Source of the DNA: Proteobacteria bacterium SG_bin4
GTDB taxonomy: Bacteria > Pseudomonadota > Gammaproteobacteria > Burkholderiales > Nitrosomonadaceae
Reading direction: 5' to 3'
DNA: 64,000 nucleotides
Assembly (NCBI GenBank): GCA_002083395.1
Contig: LWDH01000011.1
Coordinates: 41,271-105,270 of the forward strand
In this document: positions 26,269 to 36,419 of the stretch, one piece after another
Position numbering within the stretch: the first letter of the stretch is position 1
Layout: every line of letters starts with the position of its first letter
Translations under genes and position numbers: made by a program
The notes under the pieces: generated by a model
The model's input: only the letters and a program-made list of their open reading frames with translations
What the model was told of the DNA's origin: nothing
Databases searched by the model: none

Positions 26269-27249
26269 CTAATGCGGCTCTCCGATTCCGCGCATCATGG
26301 CAATACCGTGCGCACCAAACTCTTGCGCTATCGCCAGATCGGCTAAACACATTCCTCCCAGCGCGTAAACCGGCAACGAATAATCGCGAAGCAAAGCAAC
26401 AAACCTGCGCCAGCCCAAGGGCGGCATGCCGGGATGGGTCAAAGTCGGCTGCACCGGCCCCAGCACGGCAAAATCCAAGCCCAGCCGGACGGCTGCATCA
26501 AGCTCTTCAATGTTATGACAAGACGCTCCGCACAATCCGTATGCCGGCTCCGGGCGAGACGGCAGAGTCATCAGTTGCGACGCAGTCAAATGCACGCCAT
26601 CCGCCCCAAGCTCCCGTGCCAATTCTAAATCGCCGTTAATCAATACCTTTGCTTGTGAACGACGCGCCATCGTCAATACATCGCTCGCGAATTTTTTTAA
26701 ATCGTCTTTAGCCATCCGCTTCTCTCGGACTTGAAACAAACGCACACCATGCAGCAATGCTTGTTCAATTCTTTCCAGTGCCGACTGCACGCCCATCTCA
26801 GCAGCATGAGTAATGGCATAGACAGGTGGCAGCAACAGCGACTGCAAAACCGTGCCATTGGCGGGAAGCATAGGAGACACCTCGATCCGATGCGGCCATT
26901 GCCAGCTCACAGCCTGTTTTTCTCTTGGCGTCAAACTGCCTTCCCATTCCACTACCCGGAAAAAATGCAAACGCACCGTCGCATGCGAATAAGCGAAAAC
27001 TCTCGTTATCCAGGGGAAAGCATGATCCACATGAATACCGAGCTCTTCCCACAGTTCACGGGCCAACGCATGCATCAGCGACTCACCCGATTCCACCTTG
27101 CCGCCGGGAAACTCCCAATAACCGGAATACACTTTGCCTTCGGGCCGCTGCGCCAGTAAAAAACGTCCATCCGGCTGAAAGATCACCGCAGCGACGACTT
27201 CCACGACCGGAATCGAATGGTTGTCATCAACGTGTGTAACGGAATTCAT
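26269..27249 (-). CDS. mutT: Nudix hydrolase (MutT) fused to thiamine-phosphate-synthase-like domain
   Basis: A 326-aa fusion. Residues 10-140 are a MutT-type Nudix domain with the Nudix box (GGKVESGE, then RELWEELGI), expected to hydrolyse 8-oxo-dGTP and protect DNA from mispairing. Residues about 145-325 are a ThiE-like TIM barrel (LFQVREKRM, INGDLELARELGADGVHLTA, FAVLGPVQPT and YALGGM). This fusion is known in many proteobacteria and the ThiE half usually is not the main thiamine enzyme. It is the last gene of the argJ-DUF815-mutT row on this strand. Confidence 0.92.
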   Translation of the reverse strand: MNSVTHVDDNHSIPVVEVVAAVIFQPDGRFLLAQRPEGKVYSGYWEFPGGKVESGESLMHALARELWEELGIHVDHAFPWITRVFAYSHATVRLHFFRVVEWEGSLTPREKQAVSWQWPHRIEVSPMLPANGTVLQSLLLPPVYAITHAAEMGVQSALERIEQALLHGVRLFQVREKRMAKDDLKKFASDVLTMARRSQAKVLINGDLELARELGADGVHLTASQLMTLPSRPEPAYGLCGASCHNIEELDAAVRLGLDFAVLGPVQPTLTHPGMPPLGWRRFVALLRDYSLPVYALGGMCLADLAIAQEFGAHGIAMMRGIGEPH

Positions 27250-27261
27250 GAACGCCGGATT

Positions 27262-28128
27262 CTAATGCCGGGTTTTCTGCCGGCCTGAAAAATCTCTTGC
27301 AAATTGCCACGCCACCCGCCCACTGCGCGAGCCGCGCTCAATCGCCCATTGCAAGGCTTCAGTGCGAGCTCGTTCGGTCATTCCGGCTATTCCGAAATAA
27401 TCCAGCCAGTGACGCACAATATCCAGATATTCATCCTGATTAAACGGATAAAACGACACCCACAAACCGAAGCGTTCCGACAGAGAAATCTTTTCTTCGA
27501 TCGCTTCGCTTGGATGTACCTCCTCGCCGATATGCTTTGTATCGAGATTGTCGCGCATGAATTCCGGAACCATGTGACGGCGGTTCGACGTTGCATAAAT
27601 CAGCACGTTATCGGAAACCGTCGCAATCGAACCGTCCAGCACCACTTTCAATGCCTTGTACCCCGGTTCGTCGGTTTCAAACGATAAATCGTCGCAAAAC
27701 AAAATAAACCGCTCCGGACGCTGATAAATTCTTTGCACGATATCGTGCAGATCGACCAAATGATGTTTCTCCACCTCGATTAAGCGCAAACCATCTTTGG
27801 CGTATTGATTCAGCAATGCTTTAATCAACGATGACTTACCAGTACCGCGCGCGCCGGTCAACAACACATTATTCGCTGGGACCCCACGCACAAACTGCCG
27901 CGTATTCTGCTCGATACGCCGCTTCTGCTGATCGATGCCACATAACGCATCGAGTGTGATGCGGTGCGGATGCGTGACCGCTTCGATAAACCCGGAATCC
28001 CCCTGACGCCGCCAGCGGAAAGCCGCCGACACCTGCCAATCCGGTTCCGGATGCGACTGCGGCAAGAAATGTTCCAGACGATCCAATAGTTTATTCGCCC
28101 GCTTATACCATTTATCCCAATCACTCAT
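27262..28128 (-). CDS. DUF815 AAA-type ATPase
   Basis: A 288-aa P-loop protein. Walker A is TGARGTGKSSL (after NNVLL) and Walker B is FILFCDDLSFE; the arginine-bearing segment IYATSNRRHMVP follows. This arrangement fits DUF815 ATPases, relatives of AAA+ proteins of unknown target. It is flanked by argJ and the mutT fusion with 12-18 bp gaps, an order recalled from other betaproteobacteria. Function remains unassigned. Confidence 0.85.
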   Translation of the reverse strand: MSDWDKWYKRANKLLDRLEHFLPQSHPEPDWQVSAAFRWRRQGDSGFIEAVTHPHRITLDALCGIDQQKRRIEQNTRQFVRGVPANNVLLTGARGTGKSSLIKALLNQYAKDGLRLIEVEKHHLVDLHDIVQRIYQRPERFILFCDDLSFETDEPGYKALKVVLDGSIATVSDNVLIYATSNRRHMVPEFMRDNLDTKHIGEEVHPSEAIEEKISLSERFGLWVSFYPFNQDEYLDIVRHWLDYFGIAGMTERARTEALQWAIERGSRSGRVAWQFARDFSGRQKTRH

Positions 28129-28146
28129 CGCATTCTCAACGGGTTA

Positions 28147-29370
28147 TCAGCTCCGGTAGCTCGCATTGATCTTTACGTAATCGTAAGAAAAATCGCAAGT
28201 CCACACCGTAGTCGAAGCACTGCCGCGATTCAGTACAACACGAATGGTAATCTCCGCTTGATTCATCACCCGTTGACCGTCCTCTTCGCGATAATCCGCT
28301 GCCCGGCCGCCTTTTTCCGCCACCAGCACATCGTCAAGATAAAGCAGAATGCCATCGACATTCAAATCCGCGATACCGGCATAACCGATTGCCGCCAGAA
28401 TACGGCCCAGGTTGGGATCAGATGCAAAAAAAGCGGTTTTGACCAGTGGTGAATGCGCGATGGCATAAGCTACTTTGGCGCACTCATCTTTGCTTTTACC
28501 GTCTTCGACTTGCACGGTAATGAATTTGGTTGCGCCTTCACCATCGCGCACGATCATTTTCGCAAGCTCTGCCGCAACCTCGGTGACTGCATTCTGTAGC
28601 ACACAAAACTCTTCGGTATGCGGATTATAAATTTCTTTATTTCCCGCCTTACCGGTAGCCATCACAATAAAGGCATCGTTGGTCGAAGTATCGCCATCCA
28701 CAGTGATGCGGTTGAACGAACGATCGGCTGCATGTTGCACCAGCTTCTGCAACAAGGGTTGAGTGATCGCCGCATCGGTCGCGACATACCCCAGCATCGT
28801 CGCCATATTAGGGCGGATCATCCCGGATCCTTTGGCAATGCCGGTAATCGTGATAGTTTTGCCTTTGATTGGTACTTGCTTGGAAACCGCTTTCGGCACG
28901 ATATCAGTGGTCATGATCGCATGCGCCGCATGAAACCAGTTATCTGCTTTGCGATCCGCCACCGCAGCGGGCAATCCCTGGATAATACGATCCACCGGCA
29001 ACGGTTCCATGATCACGCCGGTTGAAAACGGCAACACCTGTTGCGGAGCCAAATTCAATAGTTTGGCCAATGCCGCGCAGGTCGTTTGCGCATGGGCAAT
29101 TCCCGATTCTCCGGTGCCGGCATTAGCGTTACCGGTATTGATCACCAATGCCCGCACCGACTGCGCCAGATGCTGTTTTGCCACAATCACCGGCGCCGCG
29201 CAGAAACGATTCTGCGTAAACACGCCGGCAACCTGGGTGCCTTCGGCCAATGCCATCACCAGCAAATCCTTACGGCCGGGTTTCTTGATACTCGCTTCGG
29301 CAACGCCAAGCGTTACACCCGCAACGGGCAACAACTGTTGAGGAGATAAAGAGGGAATATTGACAGGCAT
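28147..29370 (-). CDS. argJ: Bifunctional glutamate N-acetyltransferase/ornithine acetyltransferase
   Basis: A 407-aa ArgJ precursor. [19 protein letters not shown] holds the autocleavage site, where the threonine of MATM becomes the N-terminal nucleophile of the beta chain. [13 protein letters not shown] and [10 protein letters not shown] are further family motifs. It moves the acetyl group from N-acetylornithine to glutamate, closing the acetyl cycle of arginine synthesis, and may also use acetyl-CoA. The ATG at 29370 is followed at once by a normal N-terminus. It is the first gene of a three-gene row. Confidence 0.96.
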   Translation of the reverse strand: MPVNIPSLSPQQLLPVAGVTLGVAEASIKKPGRKDLLVMALAEGTQVAGVFTQNRFCAAPVIVAKQHLAQSVRALVINTGNANAGTGESGIAHAQTTCAALAKLLNLAPQQVLPFSTGVIMEPLPVDRIIQGLPAAVADRKADNWFHAAHAIMTTDIVPKAVSKQVPIKGKTITITGIAKGSGMIRPNMATMLGYVATDAAITQPLLQKLVQHAADRSFNRITVDGDTSTNDAFIVMATGKAGNKEIYNPHTEEFCVLQNAVTEVAAELAKMIVRDGEGATKFITVQVEDGKSKDECAKVAYAIAHSPLVKTAFFASDPNLGRILAAIGYAGIADLNVDGILLYLDDVLVAEKGGRAADYREEDGQRVMNQAEITIRVVLNRGSASTTVWTCDFSYDYVKINASYRS

Positions 29371-29697
29371 AGTAAAATCTTTGCGGTGTTTAAAATGCCG
29401 CTATGCTACCGTATCTTTGCCGGATTTTCAGAATTTCGTAATATTTGCGTTGCCTTTGTCTCGCATGGCAGCGTTCCCATGCTTGCAAGGTGATGAGTTT
29501 TTCCTGCGATACTGGAGTAAAACAGAGTACTGCTTGATTCTCCTCTATACAATTAGATTGACAATAGCTCCCGAACAAATTCTAATTAAATAGCCTAGTT
29601 GCAATAAAAAACAGCGTATGCATTAACTTTCCACTTACGGAATAGGAAAAATTGTTCAATTAAGCGGATGCTACTGCTAATTATTCGGAGAAATTTA
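29371..29697. other. Intergenic region at the left border of the accessory island
   Basis: A 327-bp stretch between the divergent argJ and the first lipoprotein gene. It must contain the promoters of both, but no convincing -35/-10 pair was picked out by eye. No ORF with coding character was seen. Base composition becomes clearly AT-rich toward its right side, marking the border of the island. Confidence 0.5.
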
Positions 29698-30288
29698 ATG
29701 AATCCTATGGCGATGTATATCTCAAAAACTCTTGCTTTTATACTCTTACTCTTAATTAGTGGTTGTGTTCATATAGCAGATTTTATTAGCGCAAAGGAAG
29801 GTGAATGTGAACAAAATGGGGCAATGTGTAAATTGGCTTCAAATCCTACTAGAAGCTTAAAAAAAGACGAACCTGTTGAAATCCAAATTTGTGCATGCAG
29901 TTTTTGGAATAATAGCGGTATAAAAGTTAACGAAGGCGAAGAATACAAGTTTGAAGTTGCAAATATATCCCAGTGCTGGCAAGACAACAATACAATATCA
30001 GATCCCAGAATTGGTTGGACTGAGAATAGTGCCTTTCACAAATTTCTCAGATTAATTTTTGAAGGTCATACCCGGACCAATGTGACAGATATATATGCTT
30101 TGGTTGGAACAGTAGGTCAAAATGAAAAAAATGCTTTTGCTGTATTAAACTATGATCGCGATCCAATAAAAATAATGACGGGTAAGGATGAAGAATTATT
30201 CTTTTTTGCCAATGATAGGGTTGGTTATTATTACAACAACAAAGGTGTGTTAAATTTGCGAATAACTAAAGTGAAAGAATCAAACTGA
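29698..30288 (+). CDS. Putative lipoprotein of unknown function
   Basis: A 196-aa protein from ATG 29698, preceded by CGGAG with a 7-nt spacer; an in-frame extension to 29668 lacks such a site. The signal peptide ends in the lipobox LISGC (C23), so it should be lipidated. The mature part has several cysteines (CEQNGAMC and ICACSFWNNSG) and segments such as GEEYKFEV and CWQDNNTISDPRIGW that suggest a beta-rich fold. No family was recognised. It is AT-rich and lies 108 bp before the DUF2235 hydrolase gene, so an accessory or protective partner of that enzyme is a fair guess. Confidence 0.7.
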   Translation: MNPMAMYISKTLAFILLLLISGCVHIADFISAKEGECEQNGAMCKLASNPTRSLKKDEPVEIQICACSFWNNSGIKVNEGEEYKFEVANISQCWQDNNTISDPRIGWTENSAFHKFLRLIFEGHTRTNVTDIYALVGTVGQNEKNAFAVLNYDRDPIKIMTGKDEELFFFANDRVGYYYNNKGVLNLRITKVKESN

Positions 30289-30396
30289 AGAAAGCCTTTT
30301 GACGGATTTAACTTTTATAGATAGATCGCTCACATTTAACTGCAAGCCAATTCATACACGAAGGGTAGTTAAACTTAAAAAAGAAAGGAATTAAAA

Positions 30397-31794
30397 ATGA
30401 AATCATTTTTGGCAGGGGGCTTGTTATTATTGATTTCAATGCACTGTTCTTCTGCAGATAGCTTTCAACTAAAAACATCTGTGTGTAAAAATGGTGATTA
30501 CGACTTCATGGAATCGAAGGATATAGGTGATGATTATGATACCAATCTTAGGATATGGAGTGAATTCAATACATTATATAAAGATAAAAAGAGTAGAAAG
30601 CTAGTGGTGTTTTTGGATGGAACTCGAAATAATGCGGATAAGCCAACAAATATAAGATTTTTATATCGAATGGCTCTTACCCAAGCTTGTCGAGGGGAAG
30701 CAATTATCCCTTATTATGATAAAGGGGTTGGCACTCATATGAATGATCAGTTTAGTGGATCTGCATTTGGAAGTGGCGTCAGTCGCAACATTAGACAAGC
30801 TTATCAATTTTTATCTCATACATACAAAGCGAAAGGAGAAAACAGTGACGGAGATGATATATATATTTTCGGTTTTAGCAGGGGCGCTTTTACAGCACGA
30901 TCATTGAATGGATTTATTGAGATGGCAGGACTCCTTGATGGAACAAAAATGAGTGTTTCCCCAGCATCCTGGTGGCCATTTCCAGCCTACATTTATCAAG
31001 GATTTACGCAAATCAACTACATTACTGAGAAAGTATTTAACGAATATCACATAGTGCCATATCACAAATATGGCTTTGATGATTATTTAAAGTCTACTAT
31101 TAAATCATTTGTAGAAAAAAACTTCCCTAAAGAATCATTTCAAAGAGTAAATGTAAAGGTAATCGGAGTTTTTGATACTGTTCCTGCAATTGGTTTTTTT
31201 CTTAACGATGAGCCCGATAACCATAGGCTAGATTTATATGCTCAAAAAGGCTTTCACGCTCTTTCACTCGATGAACAACGCGAAGCATTCGAGCTAAATC
31301 GTTTTAATAAAAATAGATTACAAGGAAATGAATTGATAGAAATTTGGTTTGCCGGTGGACATAGCGATATCGGAGGTGGATACCCCAAATCAGCTTGGTG
31401 TAACAAAGATTCTAGTACCAATGAATATTTATCCGGGCTCTCCACTATTCCTCTTAAATGGATGCTCGCTTCTCTAAAAGAAGAGAAGCTTTTTCCGTCT
31501 TCAGCCGAATCTCAACTAGAGGAATGCAGTGATGGCGAACTACACGATGAATATTATGAGACATTGGGAATTTATAAAATTATTAAAGGAAAAAAGGCAA
31601 GAAAACCCCGCGATAAAGATTGCTTGCATATAAGTATTTTAGAGCGTATTAAAAATTCCAAAATAACCCCCTTACCAAAGCCGCACAATAAAAGAGAACC
31701 TTTTGGACTATATAATCCAGAAAATTTAGAGAATAGCATTGAGTCATATAAATTTATAAAAACAGACTTCAGTAAAGATTGTTTAATTCAATAA
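30397..31794 (+). CDS. Secreted DUF2235 alpha/beta hydrolase (Tle1-like)
   Basis: A 465-aa protein with a signal peptide (residues 1-20). The DUF2235 core is complete: KLVVFLDGTRNNADKPTN, the nucleophile elbow GFSRG (S161), GVFDTVPAIG (D260) and FAGGHSDIGGGY (H322). This is the catalytic triad of Tle1-type phospholipases delivered by type VI secretion and of related esterases. Unlike classical Tle1, it carries a Sec signal and stands without VgrG or PAAR genes in the window. AAGAAAGGAA precedes the ATG. A lipase or esterase acting in the envelope or outside the cell is inferred. Confidence 0.8.
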   Translation: MKSFLAGGLLLLISMHCSSADSFQLKTSVCKNGDYDFMESKDIGDDYDTNLRIWSEFNTLYKDKKSRKLVVFLDGTRNNADKPTNIRFLYRMALTQACRGEAIIPYYDKGVGTHMNDQFSGSAFGSGVSRNIRQAYQFLSHTYKAKGENSDGDDIYIFGFSRGAFTARSLNGFIEMAGLLDGTKMSVSPASWWPFPAYIYQGFTQINYITEKVFNEYHIVPYHKYGFDDYLKSTIKSFVEKNFPKESFQRVNVKVIGVFDTVPAIGFFLNDEPDNHRLDLYAQKGFHALSLDEQREAFELNRFNKNRLQGNELIEIWFAGGHSDIGGGYPKSAWCNKDSSTNEYLSGLSTIPLKWMLASLKEEKLFPSSAESQLEECSDGELHDEYYETLGIYKIIKGKKARKPRDKDCLHISILERIKNSKITPLPKPHNKREPFGLYNPENLENSIESYKFIKTDFSKDCLIQ

Positions 31795-31810
31795 CTACTC
31801 TAATTTAATA

Positions 31811-31861
31811 AACAAGCGCAAATGCAAACTCTACTTTTTGAATAGGCAATTTGCGCTTGTT
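31811..31861. terminator. Bidirectional hairpin terminator
   Basis: A perfect 13-bp inverted repeat (31811-31823 with 31849-31861, core AACAAGCGCAAAT) with a 25-nt loop lies between the convergent DUF2235 and lipoprotein genes. A weak T-run follows on the + strand. It probably ends transcription from both sides. Confidence 0.6.
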
Positions 31862-31887
31862 CTGAAAATAAATTTTGTTGTAACCTT

Positions 31888-33060
31888 TCAATAACCGGTC
31901 AGCAAGATTGGGTGCACTTCACTAACCTTTTGCTTGCTAGTAACTTCTTCTTGATTGACAGCTAAACACCATTCGAAACGTTCGGTTGTGTGTCGTGCAA
32001 CTACACCAGCAGCAGTTTCAATGGTTTTTGCAATAGCTTCATTATTGAGTGACCCCATTGATCCACCACGTATTGCTTTACCTATAGCAGTCGCAATGGT
32101 TGCCTCAGATGTATTGGCATTGGTCTCTATTTTTCTAAAATAATCCACATCCATATTATATTTGTATTCTTTTTTTCCGGCCTTCCAAGTTATTTCATTA
32201 TTGTCATTTGGTTTGTTAAAAATATCTATTTTGAATTTCAATTTCTTTTCATTTTGAGCTTGAGCCAAAGTTGAATCTGCATCCACTGGTAATGGATAAA
32301 AGGTATCACGTACAGCTTCTAAAAATATACGAACCATATCGGCTCCAATTTGATTGTGATCAATCGATAATTTTCCCTCTGATTTATTCAAGCCAGAAAA
32401 ACTGTATTTAGTGCCATCGCGTGCAATAAAGCCTGGTTTTTTAGAATCGGAGTTACTAATGCTGGTAGAAGCAATGCTCTCAAACGATGGGCTAAAATAT
32501 GCTTCAGAATATAATCGCAATATTTCTTTTAGTTGTTCAATTTTCTCTTCCCCTTCAGCCTGATTTTGTTTATTGTCAGTCGGATTATTATTAATATGCT
32601 TGAAATTTAGAAAATCATCAAAAATTGAAGTTAGGTGTATGGGATTTCTCTTTTTACTTAAATTATTGATAATGTTTCCAAGATTATCAATATTTATACT
32701 TTCTTCTTTTTTAAACATATCTGGAGAAAAACCGAGTAAAGTATTTTTCTGCGGGAATGCTCCAAGTCCCTTAAATAAAATTGGGATTAAAGGAAGCTTT
32801 CCTTTATCAATCTGAATGCTCTCATGAAGTAAGGGAGCCATGCATTGTTTGAATCCTTCGTTATCCTGGGCATCAAACAGTTTTTCTGCGTCAAGGTTTT
32901 TGTCTGATAGCAATGTTTCAAGCTTCGAAATTACAAGCTGGTTTGGTAATTTTTCTGAAATGTTTAGTTTGTCTCCAATCAAAGAATTACAGCCAGCCAG
33001 GAACATACTTAGCCCTAATATTCCCAGGCGGTGTTTATGCGAAAATAAAAAACTAATCAT
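31888..33060 (-). CDS. Putative lipoprotein of unknown function, 390 aa
   Basis: The signal peptide ends in the lipobox MFLAGC (C24). The mature part is mainly polar and helical (EEKIEQLKEILRLYSEAYFS), with GADMVRIFLEAVRDTFYPLP and, near the end, GKAIRGGSMGSLNNEAIAKTIETAAG. No known domain was recognised. It converges on the DUF2235 hydrolase gene and shares its low GC content, which suggests they arrived together. Whether it is a functional partner cannot be told from the sequence. Confidence 0.65.
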   Translation of the reverse strand: MISFLFSHKHRLGILGLSMFLAGCNSLIGDKLNISEKLPNQLVISKLETLLSDKNLDAEKLFDAQDNEGFKQCMAPLLHESIQIDKGKLPLIPILFKGLGAFPQKNTLLGFSPDMFKKEESINIDNLGNIINNLSKKRNPIHLTSIFDDFLNFKHINNNPTDNKQNQAEGEEKIEQLKEILRLYSEAYFSPSFESIASTSISNSDSKKPGFIARDGTKYSFSGLNKSEGKLSIDHNQIGADMVRIFLEAVRDTFYPLPVDADSTLAQAQNEKKLKFKIDIFNKPNDNNEITWKAGKKEYKYNMDVDYFRKIETNANTSEATIATAIGKAIRGGSMGSLNNEAIAKTIETAAGVVARHTTERFEWCLAVNQEEVTSKQKVSEVHPILLTGY

Positions 33061-33378
33061 GATTTTCCCTCGCGAAATTTATCTCGTTAATTTAAATAGT
33101 TATATTTTCAATATAACTATCCATAATTTTATGCGCTTAACTTTATAGTGCCAAGCTGTTGAGGGTATGAGCAGGACGTGAAGAAACCAAGCAACGGGAT
33201 TCAAAACCAAGACAGCAATAGCTGCAATCAACGGTGAAAGACACTGATTGGGTTAATTGAACAATTTGATGCGCATTCGGACTAGATTTCTGAACAGAAG
33301 CAGCAGCACAGGAATCTGCCGATGTATCAATAGCATGCGGCACGCGCAACACCATACTAGCGAACAGTTCGGCTATCA
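33061..33378. other. AT-rich gap without a supported gene
   Basis: This stretch of about 318 bp separates the lipoprotein start from the transposase remnant. The only long frame is on the minus strand (33143-33433) and runs over transposase-derived sequence, so it is not believed. The left third is very AT-rich and probably contains the lipoprotein promoter. Confidence 0.5.
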
Positions 33379-33822
33379 GAAACGGAGCTTGCGAAGATGC
33401 ATTGGATAGACAAATTACATCTGAACCATCCATTTGCAGGCGACAGAATGCTTTCGAAATGCTCTAACACGAAGAAGTTCTATTCGGTCGACGTCGTGAA
33501 TCTACGCTGATGAAGCGAATGGGAATCCACGCAATCTATCGCAAGCAAATACCAGCAAGCGGTATCAAGTGAATACAGTTTATCCGTTTCTCTTTGGATG
33601 GCAAGGAAAACTGGTTTGGCAACTTGTTTGTCGAATGGTTTTGGAACATCAAAAACCTGAACCAAATCTAATCTTACAGATGCCACCCAACTCGGTTACT
33701 GTCTGATCTGATCTGGAGCTAGTACATCTCATGCTCTATAACCAAAATAGACCTCACACAGTGCGCTTGACGACAAAACGCTCAATGAGACCTACTTCAA
33801 TAACCTCCCTGCAACGAGAAAA
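33379..33822 (+). pseudogene. Decayed IS3-family transposase (orfB) fragments
   Basis: Successive pieces in two frames match the order of IS3-type orfB: TELAKMHWIDKLHLNHPFAG (33379, ends at TGA 33508), STLMKRMGIHAIYRKQ (33480 frame, TGA at 33570), the same frame continuing as DGKENWFGNLFVEWFWNIK (ends 33671), then NQNRPH and, shifted, SALDDKTLNETYF (33760). The segment between IYRKQ and DGKENW, which should hold the first two catalytic acidic residues, is deleted. Two frameshifts and two stops make it dead. It marks past transposition at the edge of the island. Confidence 0.8.
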
Positions 33823-33918
33823 ACAGCATTGACATTAAAGCAAGATTTCCATTTGGGATTTAGTAAAAATTGCCCAATCGAGTAAGGCCACTTCCCAAGT
33901 CAGCCAAATACAGCGTCA

Positions 33919-35023
33919 TCAAACACCTTGCTTAAGGCTCGCTTCGATAAACCCATTTAAATCACCATCCAGCACGCTTTGGGTGTTTCCAACTTCCACA
34001 TTGGTGCGCAAATCCTTAATTCGCGATTGATCTAAAACGTACGATCGAATTTGATGGCCCCAGCCAATATCCGTCTTAGATTCTTCAACCGCTTGTTTCT
34101 CTTCATTGCGCTTACGCAGCTCCGCTTCATACAGTCTCGATTTCAACATTGCCAACGCGTCCGCCTTGTTGCGATGCTGCGAACGTCCACTTTGGCATTG
34201 AACTACGATCCCGGTTGGATTGTGCGTGATACGAATGGCCGAATCGGTCTTGTTAATATGTTGCCCGCCCGCACCGGAAGCACGGAATGTATCTATCCTT
34301 AAATCGGCAGGGTTAATTTCGATTTCGATATTATCATCCGCCTCCGGATACACAAATACACTTGCAAACGAGGTATGACGGCGATTACCCGAATCAAAAG
34401 GTGATTTCCGCACCAAACGATGCACCCCGGTTTCCGTGCGTAAATATCCATACGCGTAGTCGCCCGTCACCTTTAACGTTGCACTTTTGATACCGGCAAC
34501 ATCTCCGGGTGATTCTTCCATGACTTCCACTTGCAATCCTTGCCTTTCACAATAACGCAGGTACATACGTTCCAGCATTGCGGCCCAGTCTTGCGCTTCC
34601 GTCCCTCCCGAACCCGATTGGATGTCTAAAAAACAATTACTTGGATCCATCGGACCGGAAAACATCCGCCTGAATTCAAGATTGGCGACGGCTTTTTCTA
34701 TATCCCCGACATCAACTGCAATGCTCTCAAGCGCCGATTCGTCATTTTCCGATTTAGCCAGATCAAACAATTCCTGAGCATCCTGCAATTGCCGATCAAC
34801 AGACTCCAGGGTTAGCACAGTGTCTTCTAATGACTTTTTCTCGCGGCCGATTTCTTCAGTTCGTTTGCTATCGTTCCAGATAGCCGGATCCTCAAGCAGT
34901 AATGCCAGTTCACTCAGTCTTGTCTGCTTGTTCTCGAAGTCAAAGAAACCTCCGTAATTCTTTGGCCCGGCCATCGAGATCCGCAAGTTGGCTCGATAAT
35001 GCATTAATACGTTCAGCTTCCAT
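33919..35023 (-). CDS. prfB: Peptide chain release factor 2, with programmed +1 frameshift
   Basis: RF2 releases the peptide at UGA and UAA. The gene starts at ATG 35023 ([18 protein letters not shown]) and reaches an in-frame TGA at 34942-34940 after 27 codons; reading continues in the +1 frame ([18 protein letters not shown]) for 340 residues, giving 367 aa. The TGA-specific SPFD tripeptide region (RKSPFDSG) and the GGQ catalytic loop ([14 protein letters not shown]) are present. The frameshift makes RF2 synthesis sensitive to RF2 level. It lies just right of the transposase remnant. Confidence 0.97.
34940..34953 (-). promoter_or_regulatory. Autoregulatory +1 frameshift site of prfB
   Basis: Reading on the minus strand, GGAGG (34953-34949) stands 3 nt before CTT TGA (34945-34940) followed by C. 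This is the classical arrangement: the internal Shine-Dalgarno pulls on the ribosome paused at the poorly read TGA, which slips one base on CTT-T. The upstream product would otherwise end after 27 residues. Confidence 0.95.
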
Positions 35024-35223
35024 AAATTTCACCCCATTTAAAGACCAGTATTATACCTGTTACGGATTTTCAATATGGCAACCATGCTCGCAAACAAGTG
35101 GCGGATCCCAAGTAAAAGTCATAAATTCCAAGCAATCGCAAGCCAAAAAAAATATAATAACCCCCTAGATTGCCAGTAACCCAATTATTTTGTTGATAGA
35201 TTTATTTCCCTGAAAATCCCGCC

Positions 35224-35928
35224 ATGTCTAAGTTCATCGCATTAATTCCGGCTGCAGGCTCGGGATCCCGGATGGGCAACGATGTTCCCAAACAGTATTT
35301 ATCGTTGAGCGGCAAACCGATGATCTACCATGCAATCAATACGCTATGCAGAAATTCATCGATCGCTTACGTTTTGATTGTGCTGGCCCCTCACGATTCC
35401 GAGTGGGATAAATTCGACTGGTCTGAGTTTTCCGATAAATTAAAAGTGTTGAAATGCGGCGGCGCAACACGAGCCGAAAGCGTCCTTAACGGTCTGATAT
35501 CTGTTCAGCATGCGCATAACATCAGTCCGGAAGATTGGATTCTGGTGCATGATGCGGCCCGACCATGTTTATCGCAATGGCAGCTCGACAAATTAATTGA
35601 CGAATTGGCGGAAGATGCGGTGGGAGGACTACTCGCTGTTCCTGTAGCTGATACGCTCAAACGCAGCAACAATGAAACCCGTGTAGCGCGCACCGAACCT
35701 CGAGAGAATCTGTGGCAAGCGCAAACACCTCAAATGTTTCGTTATGCGCTTCTTGCTCAAGCATTGCAAAATGCAATCGGAATAGCCATTACGGATGATG
35801 CCAGCGCGGTTGAAGCGATTGGATTTCACCCCAAACTTGTTGCAAGTGACTCATACAATTTCAAAGTCACCTACCCCAATGATTTGGCATTAGCAGAATT
35901 AATATTACAACAAAGGAATAGCCAGTGA
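35224..35928 (+). CDS. ispD: 2-C-methyl-D-erythritol 4-phosphate cytidylyltransferase
   Basis: A 234-aa IspD, third enzyme of the MEP isoprenoid route, which joins MEP to CTP. The N-terminal nucleotide loop [19 protein letters not shown], the [13 protein letters not shown] segment, VHDAARPCL and [11 protein letters not shown] are all typical. It overlaps ispF by a GTGA, so the two are translationally coupled, as in many proteobacteria. Confidence 0.97.
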   Translation: MSKFIALIPAAGSGSRMGNDVPKQYLSLSGKPMIYHAINTLCRNSSIAYVLIVLAPHDSEWDKFDWSEFSDKLKVLKCGGATRAESVLNGLISVQHAHNISPEDWILVHDAARPCLSQWQLDKLIDELAEDAVGGLLAVPVADTLKRSNNETRVARTEPRENLWQAQTPQMFRYALLAQALQNAIGIAITDDASAVEAIGFHPKLVASDSYNFKVTYPNDLALAELILQQRNSQ

Positions 35929-36419
35929 CCGCAATGAGAATAGGACAAGGTTTTGATGTACATCAATTGGTTGAAGGGCGTCAATTGATTATCGGCGGCG
36001 TTACCATTCCGCATGACAAAGGATTGCTGGGTCATTCGGATGCGGATGTACTTTTACACGCAATCTGTGATGCGCTGCTGGGTGCTGCTGCATTAGGGGA
36101 TATCGGCCAGCATTTTTCTGATACCGATCCTCGTTTTAAAAACATCGATAGCCGCTTATTGCTCCGCGAAGTTTGCCGCTTGCTGGAAAACAATCACTAT
36201 ACGCTCAGCAATCTGGATGCAACCATAATCGCCCAATCTCCCAAAATGGCGCCTTTTATTCCTGCCATGCGGCACAATATCGCGCAGGATCTTAATACTC
36301 ACATCGGCAATATCAACATTAAAGCCAAAACAGCGGAAAAATTGGGAGCACTTGGGCGTAAAGAAGGCATCGCTGCAGAAGCGGTCTGTTTGATCACTCG
36401 CACACAACAATCAGCGTGA
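35925..36419 (+). CDS. ispF: 2-C-methyl-D-erythritol 2,4-cyclodiphosphate synthase
   Basis: A 164-aa IspF if the GTG at 35925 is used (161 aa from the ATG at 35934, [12 protein letters not shown]). GFDVH and [20 protein letters not shown] carry the zinc-binding Asp and His residues, and [19 protein letters not shown] the substrate loop. It cyclises CDP-ME 2-phosphate with loss of CMP. Coupled to ispD upstream and overlapping thpR downstream. Confidence 0.97.
   Translation: MTAMRIGQGFDVHQLVEGRQLIIGGVTIPHDKGLLGHSDADVLLHAICDALLGAAALGDIGQHFSDTDPRFKNIDSRLLLREVCRLLENNHYTLSNLDATIIAQSPKMAPFIPAMRHNIAQDLNTHIGNINIKAKTAEKLGALGRKEGIAAEAVCLITRTQQSA

Noticed and set aside
26798..27052. Shadow ORFs opposite or beside the mutT-thiE fusion and similar places
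   Set aside because: They overlap strongly supported genes in other frames and have no family features.
33143..33433. 96-codon minus-strand ORF
   Set aside because: It runs antisense into recognisable IS3 transposase remnants and has no domain of its own.
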